Part shown: piece by piece, positions 9,680 to 17,418 of the stretch
Position numbering within the stretch: the stretch's first letter is position 1
Layout of the letters: each line of letters opens with the position of its first letter
NCBI GenBank assembly: GCA_013697625.1
Contig: JACCWN010000167.1
Coordinates: 1 to 59,320 of the forward strand
DNA length: 59,320 bases
Origin: Legionella sp.
GTDB taxonomy: Bacteria; Pseudomonadota; Gammaproteobacteria; Legionellales; Legionellaceae
Direction: 5' to 3'
Position numbers and translations under genes: made by a program
The notes under the pieces: generated by a model
Seen by the model: the letters and a program-made list of their open reading frames with translations, nothing else
Told to the model about the DNA's origin: nothing
The model's database searches: none

Positions 9680-11020
9680 ATGGTTATTAAGAACATGCTC
9701 AAAGGTAGCTTTGCTTGTATTTCTGCATTAACATTAACCCTGCCCATGACTGCATTTTCTAATATTGAAAATGATCCAAATAATTCTAATACAAAAAAAA
9801 TACCACTGGAAGATGTCCAACGATTTTCAAATGCCATTGGTGAAATTAAAAAATATTATGTCAAACAAGTGGCTGACAAAGTTTTATTTGATAATGCTAT
9901 CCGAGGCATGGTTCAAGGCTTGGATCCACATTCAAGTTATCTAAATGAAGAAGAATACACAGATTTAAAAGCCTCAACAAGCGGAGAATTTGGTGGTTTA
10001 GGTATTGAGGTAACCATGGAAGACGGTGTGGTTAAAGTAATAACCCCCTTGGATGACACACCTGCATCTAAAGTAGGTATCAAGACAGGCGATTATATAA
10101 TAAAATTAGGACAAACCTCGGTTCAAGGGATAAGTTTGAAAGAGGCTGTAAATTTAATGAGAGGCAAGCCTGGAAGTACCATAGAATTAACAGTGTTGCG
10201 AAAATTCGCTGAGAAACCCTTGGTTTTTAACTTAATCCGCGAACAAATACTTGTTAAAAGCGTTAAAAGTAAATTATTAAGAGATGGGTATGGGTATATT
10301 CGTTTGACCCAATTTCAATCCTTGACTGACAGAGACATGCTCCAAGCCATTGAACAATTAAAAATGCAATCAAGCACTGGTAAATTGAAAGGTTTGATTC
10401 TTGATCTTAGAAATAACCCAGGAGGCTTGCTTGATTCTGCAATCCAAGTTTCAGATGCTTTTCTAAACACCAAAGCCACAGGCAAACCAGATATGATTGT
10501 ATACACAGAAGGCCGTTTGCCTGGAACCAAATTTGTTGCTTACGCTCATGCCAATGATGTTTTAAATAATGCCCCCATGGTAGTGCTAATCAACAATGGC
10601 TCAGCGTCAGCCTCTGAAATCGTAGCAGGTGCCTTAAAAGACAACCACAGAGCGCTTATCCTAGGAACTAAAAGTTTTGGTAAAGGCTCAGTTCAAACAG
10701 TGTTACCCTTAGATAATAAAACAGGAATTAAATTAACCACAGCGCTCTACTATACACCCTCTGGAACTTCAATTCAGGCAAAAGGTATTTCGCCAGATAT
10801 CGTCATAGAAGAAATGGCCGTTCCTAAAGAGACCGCAAAAAAATCCCACTTTTCAGGATATACAGAAGCTGACCTCAGTGGACATATATTAAATAAGAAT
10901 AAGCCAGAGAATATAGGAGTATTAAAACAAACCAAAGAAGAAGATTTGTTACATGAAGACTATCAATTATATACAGCCTTAACGGTTTTAGAAGGAATGT
11001 CTTTAGCTACCAATCGATAA
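9680..11020 (+). CDS. ctpA: Carboxy-terminal processing protease (S41 family)
   Basis: This is a periplasmic tail-specific serine protease with a Ser/Lys dyad. It has a signal peptide (LKGSFACISALTLTLPMTAFS), a cap/N-domain, a PDZ domain (about residues 100-180, GLGIEVTMEDGVVKVI) and the S41 core with NNGSASASEIVAGAL (catalytic Ser) and KSFGKGSVQT (catalytic Lys). The 446-aa length fits the short CtpA type and not E. coli Prc. The gene order gpmI-envC-ctpA is widely conserved in gammaproteobacteria. An AGGAG site precedes the ATG, and a strong hairpin follows the gene. Confidence 0.93.
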   Translation: MVIKNMLKGSFACISALTLTLPMTAFSNIENDPNNSNTKKIPLEDVQRFSNAIGEIKKYYVKQVADKVLFDNAIRGMVQGLDPHSSYLNEEEYTDLKASTSGEFGGLGIEVTMEDGVVKVITPLDDTPASKVGIKTGDYIIKLGQTSVQGISLKEAVNLMRGKPGSTIELTVLRKFAEKPLVFNLIREQILVKSVKSKLLRDGYGYIRLTQFQSLTDRDMLQAIEQLKMQSSTGKLKGLILDLRNNPGGLLDSAIQVSDAFLNTKATGKPDMIVYTEGRLPGTKFVAYAHANDVLNNAPMVVLINNGSASASEIVAGALKDNHRALILGTKSFGKGSVQTVLPLDNKTGIKLTTALYYTPSGTSIQAKGISPDIVIEEMAVPKETAKKSHFSGYTEADLSGHILNKNKPENIGVLKQTKEEDLLHEDYQLYTALTVLEGMSLATNR

Positions 11021-11041
11021 CTGCTGACTGTCTTTAGGGTC

Positions 11042-11077
11042 AATATAAATCCTACTGTTTTTGGTGGGATTTATATT
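11042..11077 (+). terminator. Hairpin terminator after ctpA
   Basis: A 14-bp stem AATATAAATCCTAC / GTGGGATTTATATT (one G-T pair) with an 8-base T-rich loop begins about 20 bases after the ctpA stop. The T tail is short, but the position and stem length suit transcription termination or 3' end protection. Confidence 0.65.
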
Positions 11078-11171
11078 TGAGTCTGCACCCAACTATTTAA
11101 TCCTCGAAAGGAGAATTGTCAAACGATTTAACTTATGAGATGATAAAGGTCAACTACTTTAACAAATCAAA

Positions 11172-12647
11172 ATGAATTTCATTAGATCTGTATTCTTCCT
11201 ATTATTAGCCCTCACTGGTTCATCACTTGAAGCCAATGTTGATGACCATTTTGATACAATTAAAAAAGACAGCAATTTACTCTATATCTTCTTTAAAAAT
11301 ATGCCCAAAGGGGGAGAGTTACATTATCATTTAGATGGTGGTCCTTCTGCTGAAACGATGTTAAAACTTGCGGCTCGTAATCATTATTGCTTTGATAAAG
11401 ACAGTTTTATGGTTAGCAAATTCTCAAAAACCTGTGAAGGAATTCAAAGTCAGGAGCTATTCAAACACCCACTTTTTTACCTGGACCTTATTAAAAATTG
11501 GTCATTCAAAGAGTTTACACCTAAAAATGAAACCGCCCACGATCATTTTTTTAAAGCCTTTGATAAATTTTATCCTATTGTCAAAGATTTTAGTCCAGAT
11601 TTACTGGCCAGTGTAATTCAAAAGGCAGCAAAACAAAAAGAACTGTATTTAGAAATAATCACAATGCCTGACCAAGGTCATGCAAGCCAATTTGGTTCTG
11701 AAATAAGCAATCAAAAGTCCTTACCAAATAAACGGCGTGTCTTGTTAGCAAATCAGGCCTTTCAAAAAAATATAGCCTATGCAGTCACCGAAAGTGACAA
11801 CCTCATAAAACAGGCTTACGACAAGTTAGACTGTGCTTTACATTCAAAAACAGCTGTCTGCAAGACACAAGTTAGACTTATCTTTTTTATTCTAAGGGAA
11901 CAGCCTTTAGACACTGTCTTTGCTCAAGCCCTAACTGCCTTTGAGTCTGTAAAACAGTCTAAGGGAAATTTGCTGGGTGTTAATATCGTACAAGCTGAAG
12001 ATGGTCCCATAGCTTTAAGAGACTATCGTCAACACATGGCAATTTTCCATTACCTTCATCAGTTATATCCACAGGTTAAAATGTCCCTTCATGCGGGAGA
12101 GCTTGTTCCTGGCTTGGTTGACCCTAAAGAGTTAACCTTCCATATTCACGACGCAGTGTTTACAGCGCATGCGCATCGAATTGGCCATGGAGTAGACATT
12201 AAACACGAAACCGATGCAACATCCACACTGAACTACATGGCAAAACATCAAATAGCAGTGGAAATAAATCTCACCAGTAATTTTAAAATCTTAAATTTGG
12301 CAGGTTCTAATCACCCCTTGACCTATTATTTAGCCCATCATGTCCCAGTGGTATTATCAACCGATGATGAAGGAATATTAAGAACAGATTTAACACAACA
12401 ATACGTCACTGCAGTAAGAGTTAATGGCTTAAGCTATCAAGAGTTAAAGCTAATTAATAGGAATGCTTTAACCTATGCTTTTTTACCGGGTAAAAGCATC
12501 TGGTCAAACCCTCAAAATGCAGAACTTATATCCAATTGTCGAGACCTTAATTCTTTGTCTTGTAAGGCTTTTATAAAAGATAATAAAAAAGCTTTTTTGC
12601 AATGGACATTAGAACAAAAGCTCATCGCCTTTGAGCACAAATATTGA
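11172..12647 (+). CDS. Periplasmic adenosine deaminase, ADGF/CECR1-like
   Basis: The 491-aa protein belongs to the metal-dependent adenosine deaminase superfamily, closest in layout to the secreted ADGF type. It has a signal peptide (FIRSVFFLLLALTGSSLEA). The zinc ligands appear in HYHLDGG (His51, His53), the catalytic HAGE motif, HRIGHG and STDDEG follow in the expected order. An export signal implies it deaminates purine nucleosides outside the cytoplasm, perhaps in scavenging. It stands alone between the ctpA terminator and a repeat element. Deaminase of a related nucleoside is possible; the superfamily call is firm. Confidence 0.85.
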   Translation: MNFIRSVFFLLLALTGSSLEANVDDHFDTIKKDSNLLYIFFKNMPKGGELHYHLDGGPSAETMLKLAARNHYCFDKDSFMVSKFSKTCEGIQSQELFKHPLFYLDLIKNWSFKEFTPKNETAHDHFFKAFDKFYPIVKDFSPDLLASVIQKAAKQKELYLEIITMPDQGHASQFGSEISNQKSLPNKRRVLLANQAFQKNIAYAVTESDNLIKQAYDKLDCALHSKTAVCKTQVRLIFFILREQPLDTVFAQALTAFESVKQSKGNLLGVNIVQAEDGPIALRDYRQHMAIFHYLHQLYPQVKMSLHAGELVPGLVDPKELTFHIHDAVFTAHAHRIGHGVDIKHETDATSTLNYMAKHQIAVEINLTSNFKILNLAGSNHPLTYYLAHHVPVVLSTDDEGILRTDLTQQYVTAVRVNGLSYQELKLINRNALTYAFLPGKSIWSNPQNAELISNCRDLNSLSCKAFIKDNKKAFLQWTLEQKLIAFEHKY

Positions 12648-12690
12648 CCTTGACTACATTTTACCTATTTTATTTTTAATTCTGCAGGTA

Positions 12691-12952
12691 GGTCATCCTA
12701 AAGTGTGTCTTTTTGCGCGAAGGATCTATGAGTGGGCAACGATTTAAAATAATAGAATAAACTCATGTAAATGAAGTTTTGATCCAATAGCTGCTAACAT
12801 GGACAGTGGACTCTAGATGAGACATCCCAAGTCATCTGAGCGCATCGCCCGTATTCAAGATTTATTAGTACAGTACGAAAGCAGGGTTTTAATGTTCAAA
12901 ACAGTGCCACACTCAGGATCCTTCGCCTGAAAAGACGTGCTTTAGGGTGACG
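12691..12952. mobile_element. MITE-like element with imperfect terminal inverted repeats
   Basis: About 42-bp arms face each other at 12691-12732 and 12911-12952. Read inwards, both give a TCA-CCTAAAG core, a GTCTTTT core and a GCGAAGGATC core, with most positions identical by eye. About 180 bases lie between them, including a 37-codon open frame (12817-12930, MRHPKSSERIARIQDLL...) of no recognised family. The same unit occurs near 244-288. The size, arms and lack of a transposase suggest a non-autonomous element or a dispersed palindromic repeat. No clear target duplication was found. Confidence 0.5.
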
Positions 12953-12963
12953 GATAAAGGAGG

Positions 12964-13728
12964 TTACATCAACTCATAAGTGTCAATTAAACGTACCTTC
13001 CCTATGTGGACCGCTGCAAATCGTCTATTTTTTCGTTCTTCTATGTAATCTACCTTGATTCCCTGTGCCCTTAACTCTTCAGTTATGATAGTGCATGGCT
13101 TATCTGATTGATGGAAAGTTTTTGCAAAAGTATAAGCAAGCTGCTTCTCATCTTCAGAGAGCCGATTATTCCTTGAGCTGTATGGCAATCCACTGGGTTC
13201 ACGTATGGTTTTGCAAGCTTTAACCTCAACTGGGAGAAAAAACGCTTTGACCATGCCTTTGATTAACAGATATTGTTGATAATCCTTCTCACCAAAATAG
13301 GCCCGATGTGGTTGAACAAGGTTTAATAATTTCATGACTACGGTTAAAACACCTTGAAAATGCAAGGGTCGATGATGGCCTTCTAAGTACTGACTTATCT
13401 TGTTCTCATGAATTTGATAATGAAAGTCATCTGGATACATTGCCTTTTCAGTGGGTAGAATACAAAAATCAACCCCCGAGGCCGCCATCAGGTTTATATC
13501 ATCGTCTAAGGTGCGTGGATAGTGTGTAAAATCATCCTTTTGATTAAACTGCGTGGGATTTATAAATAAACTGGATACTGTATATGTATTTTCTGATTTG
13601 CTTGCTAAAAATAAAGATGCATGACCAGCATGCAAATTGCCCATGGTAGGTGCAAAACCCAAGGTATGCTCCTTGGGTAGGGTATTTCTAAAAACAATCC
13701 AATCTTCAAGCCTTTCAAACAGCTGCAT
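12964..13728 (-). CDS. panC: Pantothenate synthetase
   Basis: PanC condenses pantoate with beta-alanine at the cost of ATP to give pantothenate, the coenzyme A precursor. The 254-aa product has the nucleotide-binding start [16 protein letters not shown], the [14 protein letters not shown] and [10 protein letters not shown] motifs and the SSRNNRLS loop. It is somewhat shorter than the E. coli enzyme at the C-terminus. The ATG at 13728 gives the correct N-terminus [10 protein letters not shown] and overlaps the end of panB by 14 bases, indicating translational coupling. No panD is seen nearby. Confidence 0.95.
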   Translation of the reverse strand: MQLFERLEDWIVFRNTLPKEHTLGFAPTMGNLHAGHASLFLASKSENTYTVSSLFINPTQFNQKDDFTHYPRTLDDDINLMAASGVDFCILPTEKAMYPDDFHYQIHENKISQYLEGHHRPLHFQGVLTVVMKLLNLVQPHRAYFGEKDYQQYLLIKGMVKAFFLPVEVKACKTIREPSGLPYSSRNNRLSEDEKQLAYTFAKTFHQSDKPCTIITEELRAQGIKVDYIEERKNRRFAAVHIGKVRLIDTYELM

Positions 13729-14530
13729 GGTTATTTTCCATTTTAAAGCAATGCTCATCCGCAGGAAAAATGCCTTGCTGTACTTCCTGGACATAGGTAT
13801 TTATAGCTTTAATAAACAAGTCCTGGGCCTTGGCGTATTTTTTTAAGAATTTAGGACTAAACGTAGATTGTAAACCTAAAAGATCATGCCAAACCAAAAC
13901 TTGCCCATCTGTACCCCAACCAGCTCCTATCCCAATGGTTGGGATTTTCAAGGACGTGGTGATGCGATGAGCTACCTGCTGAGGGACGCATTCAATGACC
14001 AAGGCAAAACAACCGGCTTGTTCTAAGTCATACCCTTGTTGCAAAAGCACCTCTTCTTGTGCTTTGCTTTTACCTTGAATACGATAACCACCTAATTGAT
14101 GAATCATTTGGGCGGTTAAACCAATGTGTCCAATCACAGGGATTCCGGCCTGGACTAAATAGCCAATGGTCTTACAAGTATCTGGGTCAGCACCTTCAAT
14201 TTTGATGGCCTGGGCACCAGCTTTGAATAATTGTTTAACGTTTTGTATGGTTTGATCAAGAGACCCTTTATGACATAAAAAAGGTAGATCGCAAATTAAA
14301 AACTGTCCAGTCAACCCTTTGGCAACGGCTTGCGTATGTAAAACCATCATCTCCAAGGTTGCCATAATTGTGGTATCGTAACCATGAACTGCCATGGCCA
14401 CTGAGTCACCAACCAAAACACAATCGATATTAGATTTGGCAAGGGTACAAGCAGAAGGGTGGTCATAACAGGTTACCATGGATATTTTTGATGCAGTTTG
14501 TTTTTTAAGTTGAAAATCTTGAATTTTCAT
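13715..14530 (-). CDS. panB: 3-methyl-2-oxobutanoate hydroxymethyltransferase
   Basis: PanB makes ketopantoate from alpha-ketoisovalerate and methylene-tetrahydrofolate, the first step of pantothenate synthesis. The 271-aa protein contains [26 protein letters not shown] (metal-binding region), the KIEGA motif, GHIGLTAQ and [11 protein letters not shown]. The start at 14530 is chosen because GGGAG lies just ahead and gives [11 protein letters not shown]; an upstream frame extension has no family similarity. It forms a two-gene operon with panC. Confidence 0.95.
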   Translation of the reverse strand: MKIQDFQLKKQTASKISMVTCYDHPSACTLAKSNIDCVLVGDSVAMAVHGYDTTIMATLEMMVLHTQAVAKGLTGQFLICDLPFLCHKGSLDQTIQNVKQLFKAGAQAIKIEGADPDTCKTIGYLVQAGIPVIGHIGLTAQMIHQLGGYRIQGKSKAQEEVLLQQGYDLEQAGCFALVIECVPQQVAHRITTSLKIPTIGIGAGWGTDGQVLVWHDLLGLQSTFSPKFLKKYAKAQDLFIKAINTYVQEVQQGIFPADEHCFKMENNHAAV

Positions 14531-14700
14531 AAAATCTCCCTTAGACTTGCGGAGATAGCGGAAACAGGTACTCGTCGCATGGATCAAGTCCTCCTAAAAT
14601 TGATAAAAAAGGTCACCGCCTGTGTAAGGTCAGTGCATATTTGGATTATATAATATTTCCTTAAGTTAATTCTAGTAAAATTACTTTAATGTTATAACCA

Positions 14701-15378
14701 ATGGTGATAAAAATGAAAGTACAGTCCAAATTATTATACCCAAGTTTGTTTCTGAACTTACAAGGTAAAAAAAGTACAAAAGAATTTGTTAATATGGCTG
14801 GTTACCACTTACGTGATTTAAGAAAAGAATTAAATGCAATTAAAGAAAAATTGTTGCTAAAGAGCAAATCTCAATCACCAATTTTGACAGATGAATTTGA
14901 AACAGACAAACAATCTTTAAGCTGGTTTAGTATATTTTCGTGGACTCAGAGCTCAAAAATTGCAACCACCCCACCAGTTGAACATCCTAATTTTAATACG
15001 GAAGCAGAAAAAGCACTTTTAAAAGACATCGAGTGTATTCAAGAACAAATTTTAAGTGTGTTATGTGAGTTAGGTGCTTTAGAGGGAGGAAGAAAACACA
15101 GCCTTAAAAGAGAAGTAAATGAGCTCCTGAGGATTATTAAGGAAACAGAAATATTTGAAGTAAACAATGAATCTTGTATATCGTTTTCATCTTGTTTACA
15201 TCCTTTGATTGAATTTGTGAAAACAGTCATACAATATTTCAAAGGTAAATCTAAATCTTTAGACCAAACACCCCAAGAAGTGAATGAAATTGGGCAGGTA
15301 GACAGTAATTTCGAAAGCAATTTAGAAGCTATTTTGGCAAGATACCTAATAGTAGATTTTCCACCTACTGTTTCTTAA
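14701..15378 (+). CDS. Hypothetical protein, 225 aa
   Basis: I do not recognise this protein. It is lysine- and glutamate-rich with likely amphipathic helices at about residues 35-55 (YHLRDLRKELNAIKEK) and 100-145, and has no signal peptide or clear membrane segment. No ribosome binding site precedes the ATG at 14701; a GGTGAT motif makes the in-frame ATG at 14713 the better start. It lies between the divergent panB and a downstream hydrolase with an 11-base gap. Its low-complexity, charge-rich make-up without housekeeping motifs fits a lineage-specific, possibly secreted protein, but that is conjecture. Confidence 0.55.
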   Translation: MVIKMKVQSKLLYPSLFLNLQGKKSTKEFVNMAGYHLRDLRKELNAIKEKLLLKSKSQSPILTDEFETDKQSLSWFSIFSWTQSSKIATTPPVEHPNFNTEAEKALLKDIECIQEQILSVLCELGALEGGRKHSLKREVNELLRIIKETEIFEVNNESCISFSSCLHPLIEFVKTVIQYFKGKSKSLDQTPQEVNEIGQVDSNFESNLEAILARYLIVDFPPTVS

Positions 15379-15389
15379 TATAGGACATC

Positions 15390-16046
15390 ATGAATTTTAA
15401 AAATAAGTTGAGCGTGCAGGGTGATCACCCCTTACTCCTTGAGGGGGTGGTTGGTAACCTTGAAGCTGTGTTAACGGTACCAGATCAAAGACCATGCAAC
15501 CAAGTCGCCATTCTAGGTCATCCGCATTCCCTACAAGGCGGTACCATGACAAATAAAGTCGTGACTACCATGGCCCGTACCTTCAAAGAGATGGGCATCC
15601 CCTCGCTAAGATTTAATTTTCGTGGCGTCGGTTTGTCTTCCGGCACTTATGATGATGGCATTGGCGAAAGTGAGGATATGTTAAAGTTGGCAGGTGATTG
15701 GCTGCAAGCAGAGCCTCAGGCACACTTTATTTTTGCAGGTTTCTCCTTTGGTTCCTATGTAGCTTATAGAGCCGCGGCTCAGATGCATCATAAACTATTA
15801 ATTAGCATTGCCCCACCTGTTCATCATTATGACTACAATGAGTTTCAGCCTGCACCTAAGCCTTGGGTTATTGTCCAAGGGGATGCCGATGAAGTGGTTC
15901 CTGAAGCTTTGGTAATGCAATTTGCTCAAACCTTCGATCCACCCCTGCCTGTCATTCATTTTCCACATACCGGTCATTTTTTTCATGGTAAACTTGTGGA
16001 ACTTAAAGCACAATTGACTGAATGTATTCAAACCTTAGATGATTAA
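15390..16046 (+). CDS. Alpha/beta hydrolase
   Basis: This 218-aa cytoplasmic protein has the fold and triad of small alpha/beta hydrolases of the dienelactone hydrolase/YqiA-like group. The oxyanion region LGHPHSLQGGTM is followed by the FNFRGVGLSSG strand-turn, the nucleophile elbow AGFSFGS (Ser119), a DADEVVP segment (acid residue) and HTGHFFHG (His). The substrate cannot be told. It has an AGGA site before the ATG and is 2 bases from zapE, so the two are probably co-transcribed, an arrangement I infer to be functional only loosely. Confidence 0.85.
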   Translation: MNFKNKLSVQGDHPLLLEGVVGNLEAVLTVPDQRPCNQVAILGHPHSLQGGTMTNKVVTTMARTFKEMGIPSLRFNFRGVGLSSGTYDDGIGESEDMLKLAGDWLQAEPQAHFIFAGFSFGSYVAYRAAAQMHHKLLISIAPPVHHYDYNEFQPAPKPWVIVQGDADEVVPEALVMQFAQTFDPPLPVIHFPHTGHFFHGKLVELKAQLTECIQTLDD

Positions 16047-16048
16047 TT

Positions 16049-17110
16049 GTGAAGCTATTATCTTCTTATGATGCAGCAGTGGCGCGTGGGGACATCTTCG
16101 ATGATTCTGCACAAAAAGAAGTGCTCTGCCTCATGCAAAAATTTTTAGACTCCTTAAATCATCAATCCTGGTTTAAACTAAAGCAACGGCCTAAAGGGCT
16201 CTACTTGTATGGCAGTGTGGGGATCGGAAAAACCTATTTGATTGACTTGTTATATCAGCAAATACCGGGGAATAAAAAAGCACGGTTTCATTTTCATCAT
16301 TTCATGCAGCAAGTGGACAATAAATTAAGGCAAATACAAGGTCAAAAAAATCCATTGCAATATATCGCTAAAACGCTTGCCAGCACCACCAGCATTCTTT
16401 TTTTTGACGAATTTTTGGTTCACGATGTGGCCCATGCCATGATTTTAGCGGAATTTTTACAAGCACTACATAGGCAAGGTGTTAATCTGGTCATATCTTC
16501 AAATACTTGCCCAGCAGATTTATATTTGAATGGGGTCCAAAGAGATAGATTTTTACCCGTCATTGAGTTAATTGAAAGCCAATGTGAAATCATTCATTTA
16601 AAAAAAATTAGAGATTACAGGCGCGGACGCAAGCCGGCTGTCTTAGCCTATTTATATCCCTTAACCCAATACAATTACGACCTCATGGATAGTCAGTTTG
16701 AGCAGCTTAGTCACTCTATTCAAGAAAAAGGTAGTCTTTGTATCCAAAATCGTGAGATTCCTTTTCTAAAACGTGGATCTCATTCGATATGGTTTGATTT
16801 TAATCAAATTTGTAATGTACCACGGTGCCAATCAGATTATTTAAAAATAGCTCAACAGGTTGATATCCTCTTTTTGAGTGGACTTTCTAAGTTACAAGAA
16901 GAGTCAGCACAGTTCCTGTTATTTATATATTTAGTAGATGTACTTTATGATCAAGGCATCCGGTTGATCATTTTAGCCCAAGAGTCCCTTGAAGACTTAA
17001 GCAAGATTTATCCAACAGATGCCTTTAAACGCACCCTAAGCCGCTTGATAGAAATGCAATCTGAGGATTATTTGTTGCGTCATGCACGCAGAGTTTTAAA
17101 CGAGATGTAA
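16049..17110 (+). CDS. zapE: Cell division ATPase ZapE (AFG1-like)
   Basis: ZapE is a Z-ring-associated ATPase that destabilises FtsZ filaments during late division; the mitochondrial relative is AFG1. The 353-aa protein begins at a GTG (16049). Walker A is GLYLYGSVGIGKTYLIDLLY, Walker B is ILFFDEFLVHDVAHAM, and a sensor-like segment LVISSNTCPADLYLNGVQRDRFLP follows. The end (KRTLSRLIEMQS) matches the typical AFG1 C-terminus. The length is normal for the bacterial family. Confidence 0.9.
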   Translation: MKLLSSYDAAVARGDIFDDSAQKEVLCLMQKFLDSLNHQSWFKLKQRPKGLYLYGSVGIGKTYLIDLLYQQIPGNKKARFHFHHFMQQVDNKLRQIQGQKNPLQYIAKTLASTTSILFFDEFLVHDVAHAMILAEFLQALHRQGVNLVISSNTCPADLYLNGVQRDRFLPVIELIESQCEIIHLKKIRDYRRGRKPAVLAYLYPLTQYNYDLMDSQFEQLSHSIQEKGSLCIQNREIPFLKRGSHSIWFDFNQICNVPRCQSDYLKIAQQVDILFLSGLSKLQEESAQFLLFIYLVDVLYDQGIRLIILAQESLEDLSKIYPTDAFKRTLSRLIEMQSEDYLLRHARRVLNEM

Positions 17111-17125
17111 CATCTTTATCTAATT

Positions 17126-17144
17126 GAGAATGCTTCTCGCTATC
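17126..17144 (+). promoter_or_regulatory. Fur box upstream of feoABC
   Basis: The 19-mer GAGAATGCTTCTCGCTATC matches the Fur consensus GATAATGATAATCATTATC at 13 of 19 positions by direct count. It lies about 40 bases before the feoA start, the right place for iron-dependent repression of a ferrous iron uptake operon. Iron-Fur control is well known for feo genes in other gammaproteobacteria; here it is predicted from the site only. Confidence 0.65.
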
Positions 17145-17184
17145 ATTTGTGTTAATATATTTACAATCAAACAGTTCTGATTTA

Positions 17185-17418
17185 ATGATGATAACCATTA
17201 CGGATGTCCTAAAAGGAGATAAAGTTAGATTGGTTTCCTTTGGCGCTACCAACATCCAATATCGCCGTAGATTATTGTCCCTGGGAGTGACCTGCGGAGT
17301 CGAGTTTGAGGTAATTCGTGTAGCACCTATGGGATGCCCTGTACAAATAGAAGTGAGAGGCATATCCCTAACTTTGCGCAAAGAAGAGGCGGGCCAGTTA
17401 ATATTGGAGCGGTTATGA
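17185..17418 (+). CDS. feoA: Ferrous iron transport protein A
   Basis: FeoA is a small SH3-like cytoplasmic partner of FeoB. The 77-aa product shows the family pattern: KGDKVRLVSF near the start, RRRLLSLGVTCGVEFEVIRVAPMG in the middle and the C-terminal VEVRGISLTLRKEEA-like segment. The start is one of two adjacent ATG codons (17185 or 17188); neither has a strong ribosome binding site. Its stop overlaps the feoB start in an ATGA arrangement, and a Fur-like site lies upstream. Confidence 0.9.
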   Translation: MMITITDVLKGDKVRLVSFGATNIQYRRRLLSLGVTCGVEFEVIRVAPMGCPVQIEVRGISLTLRKEEAGQLILERL

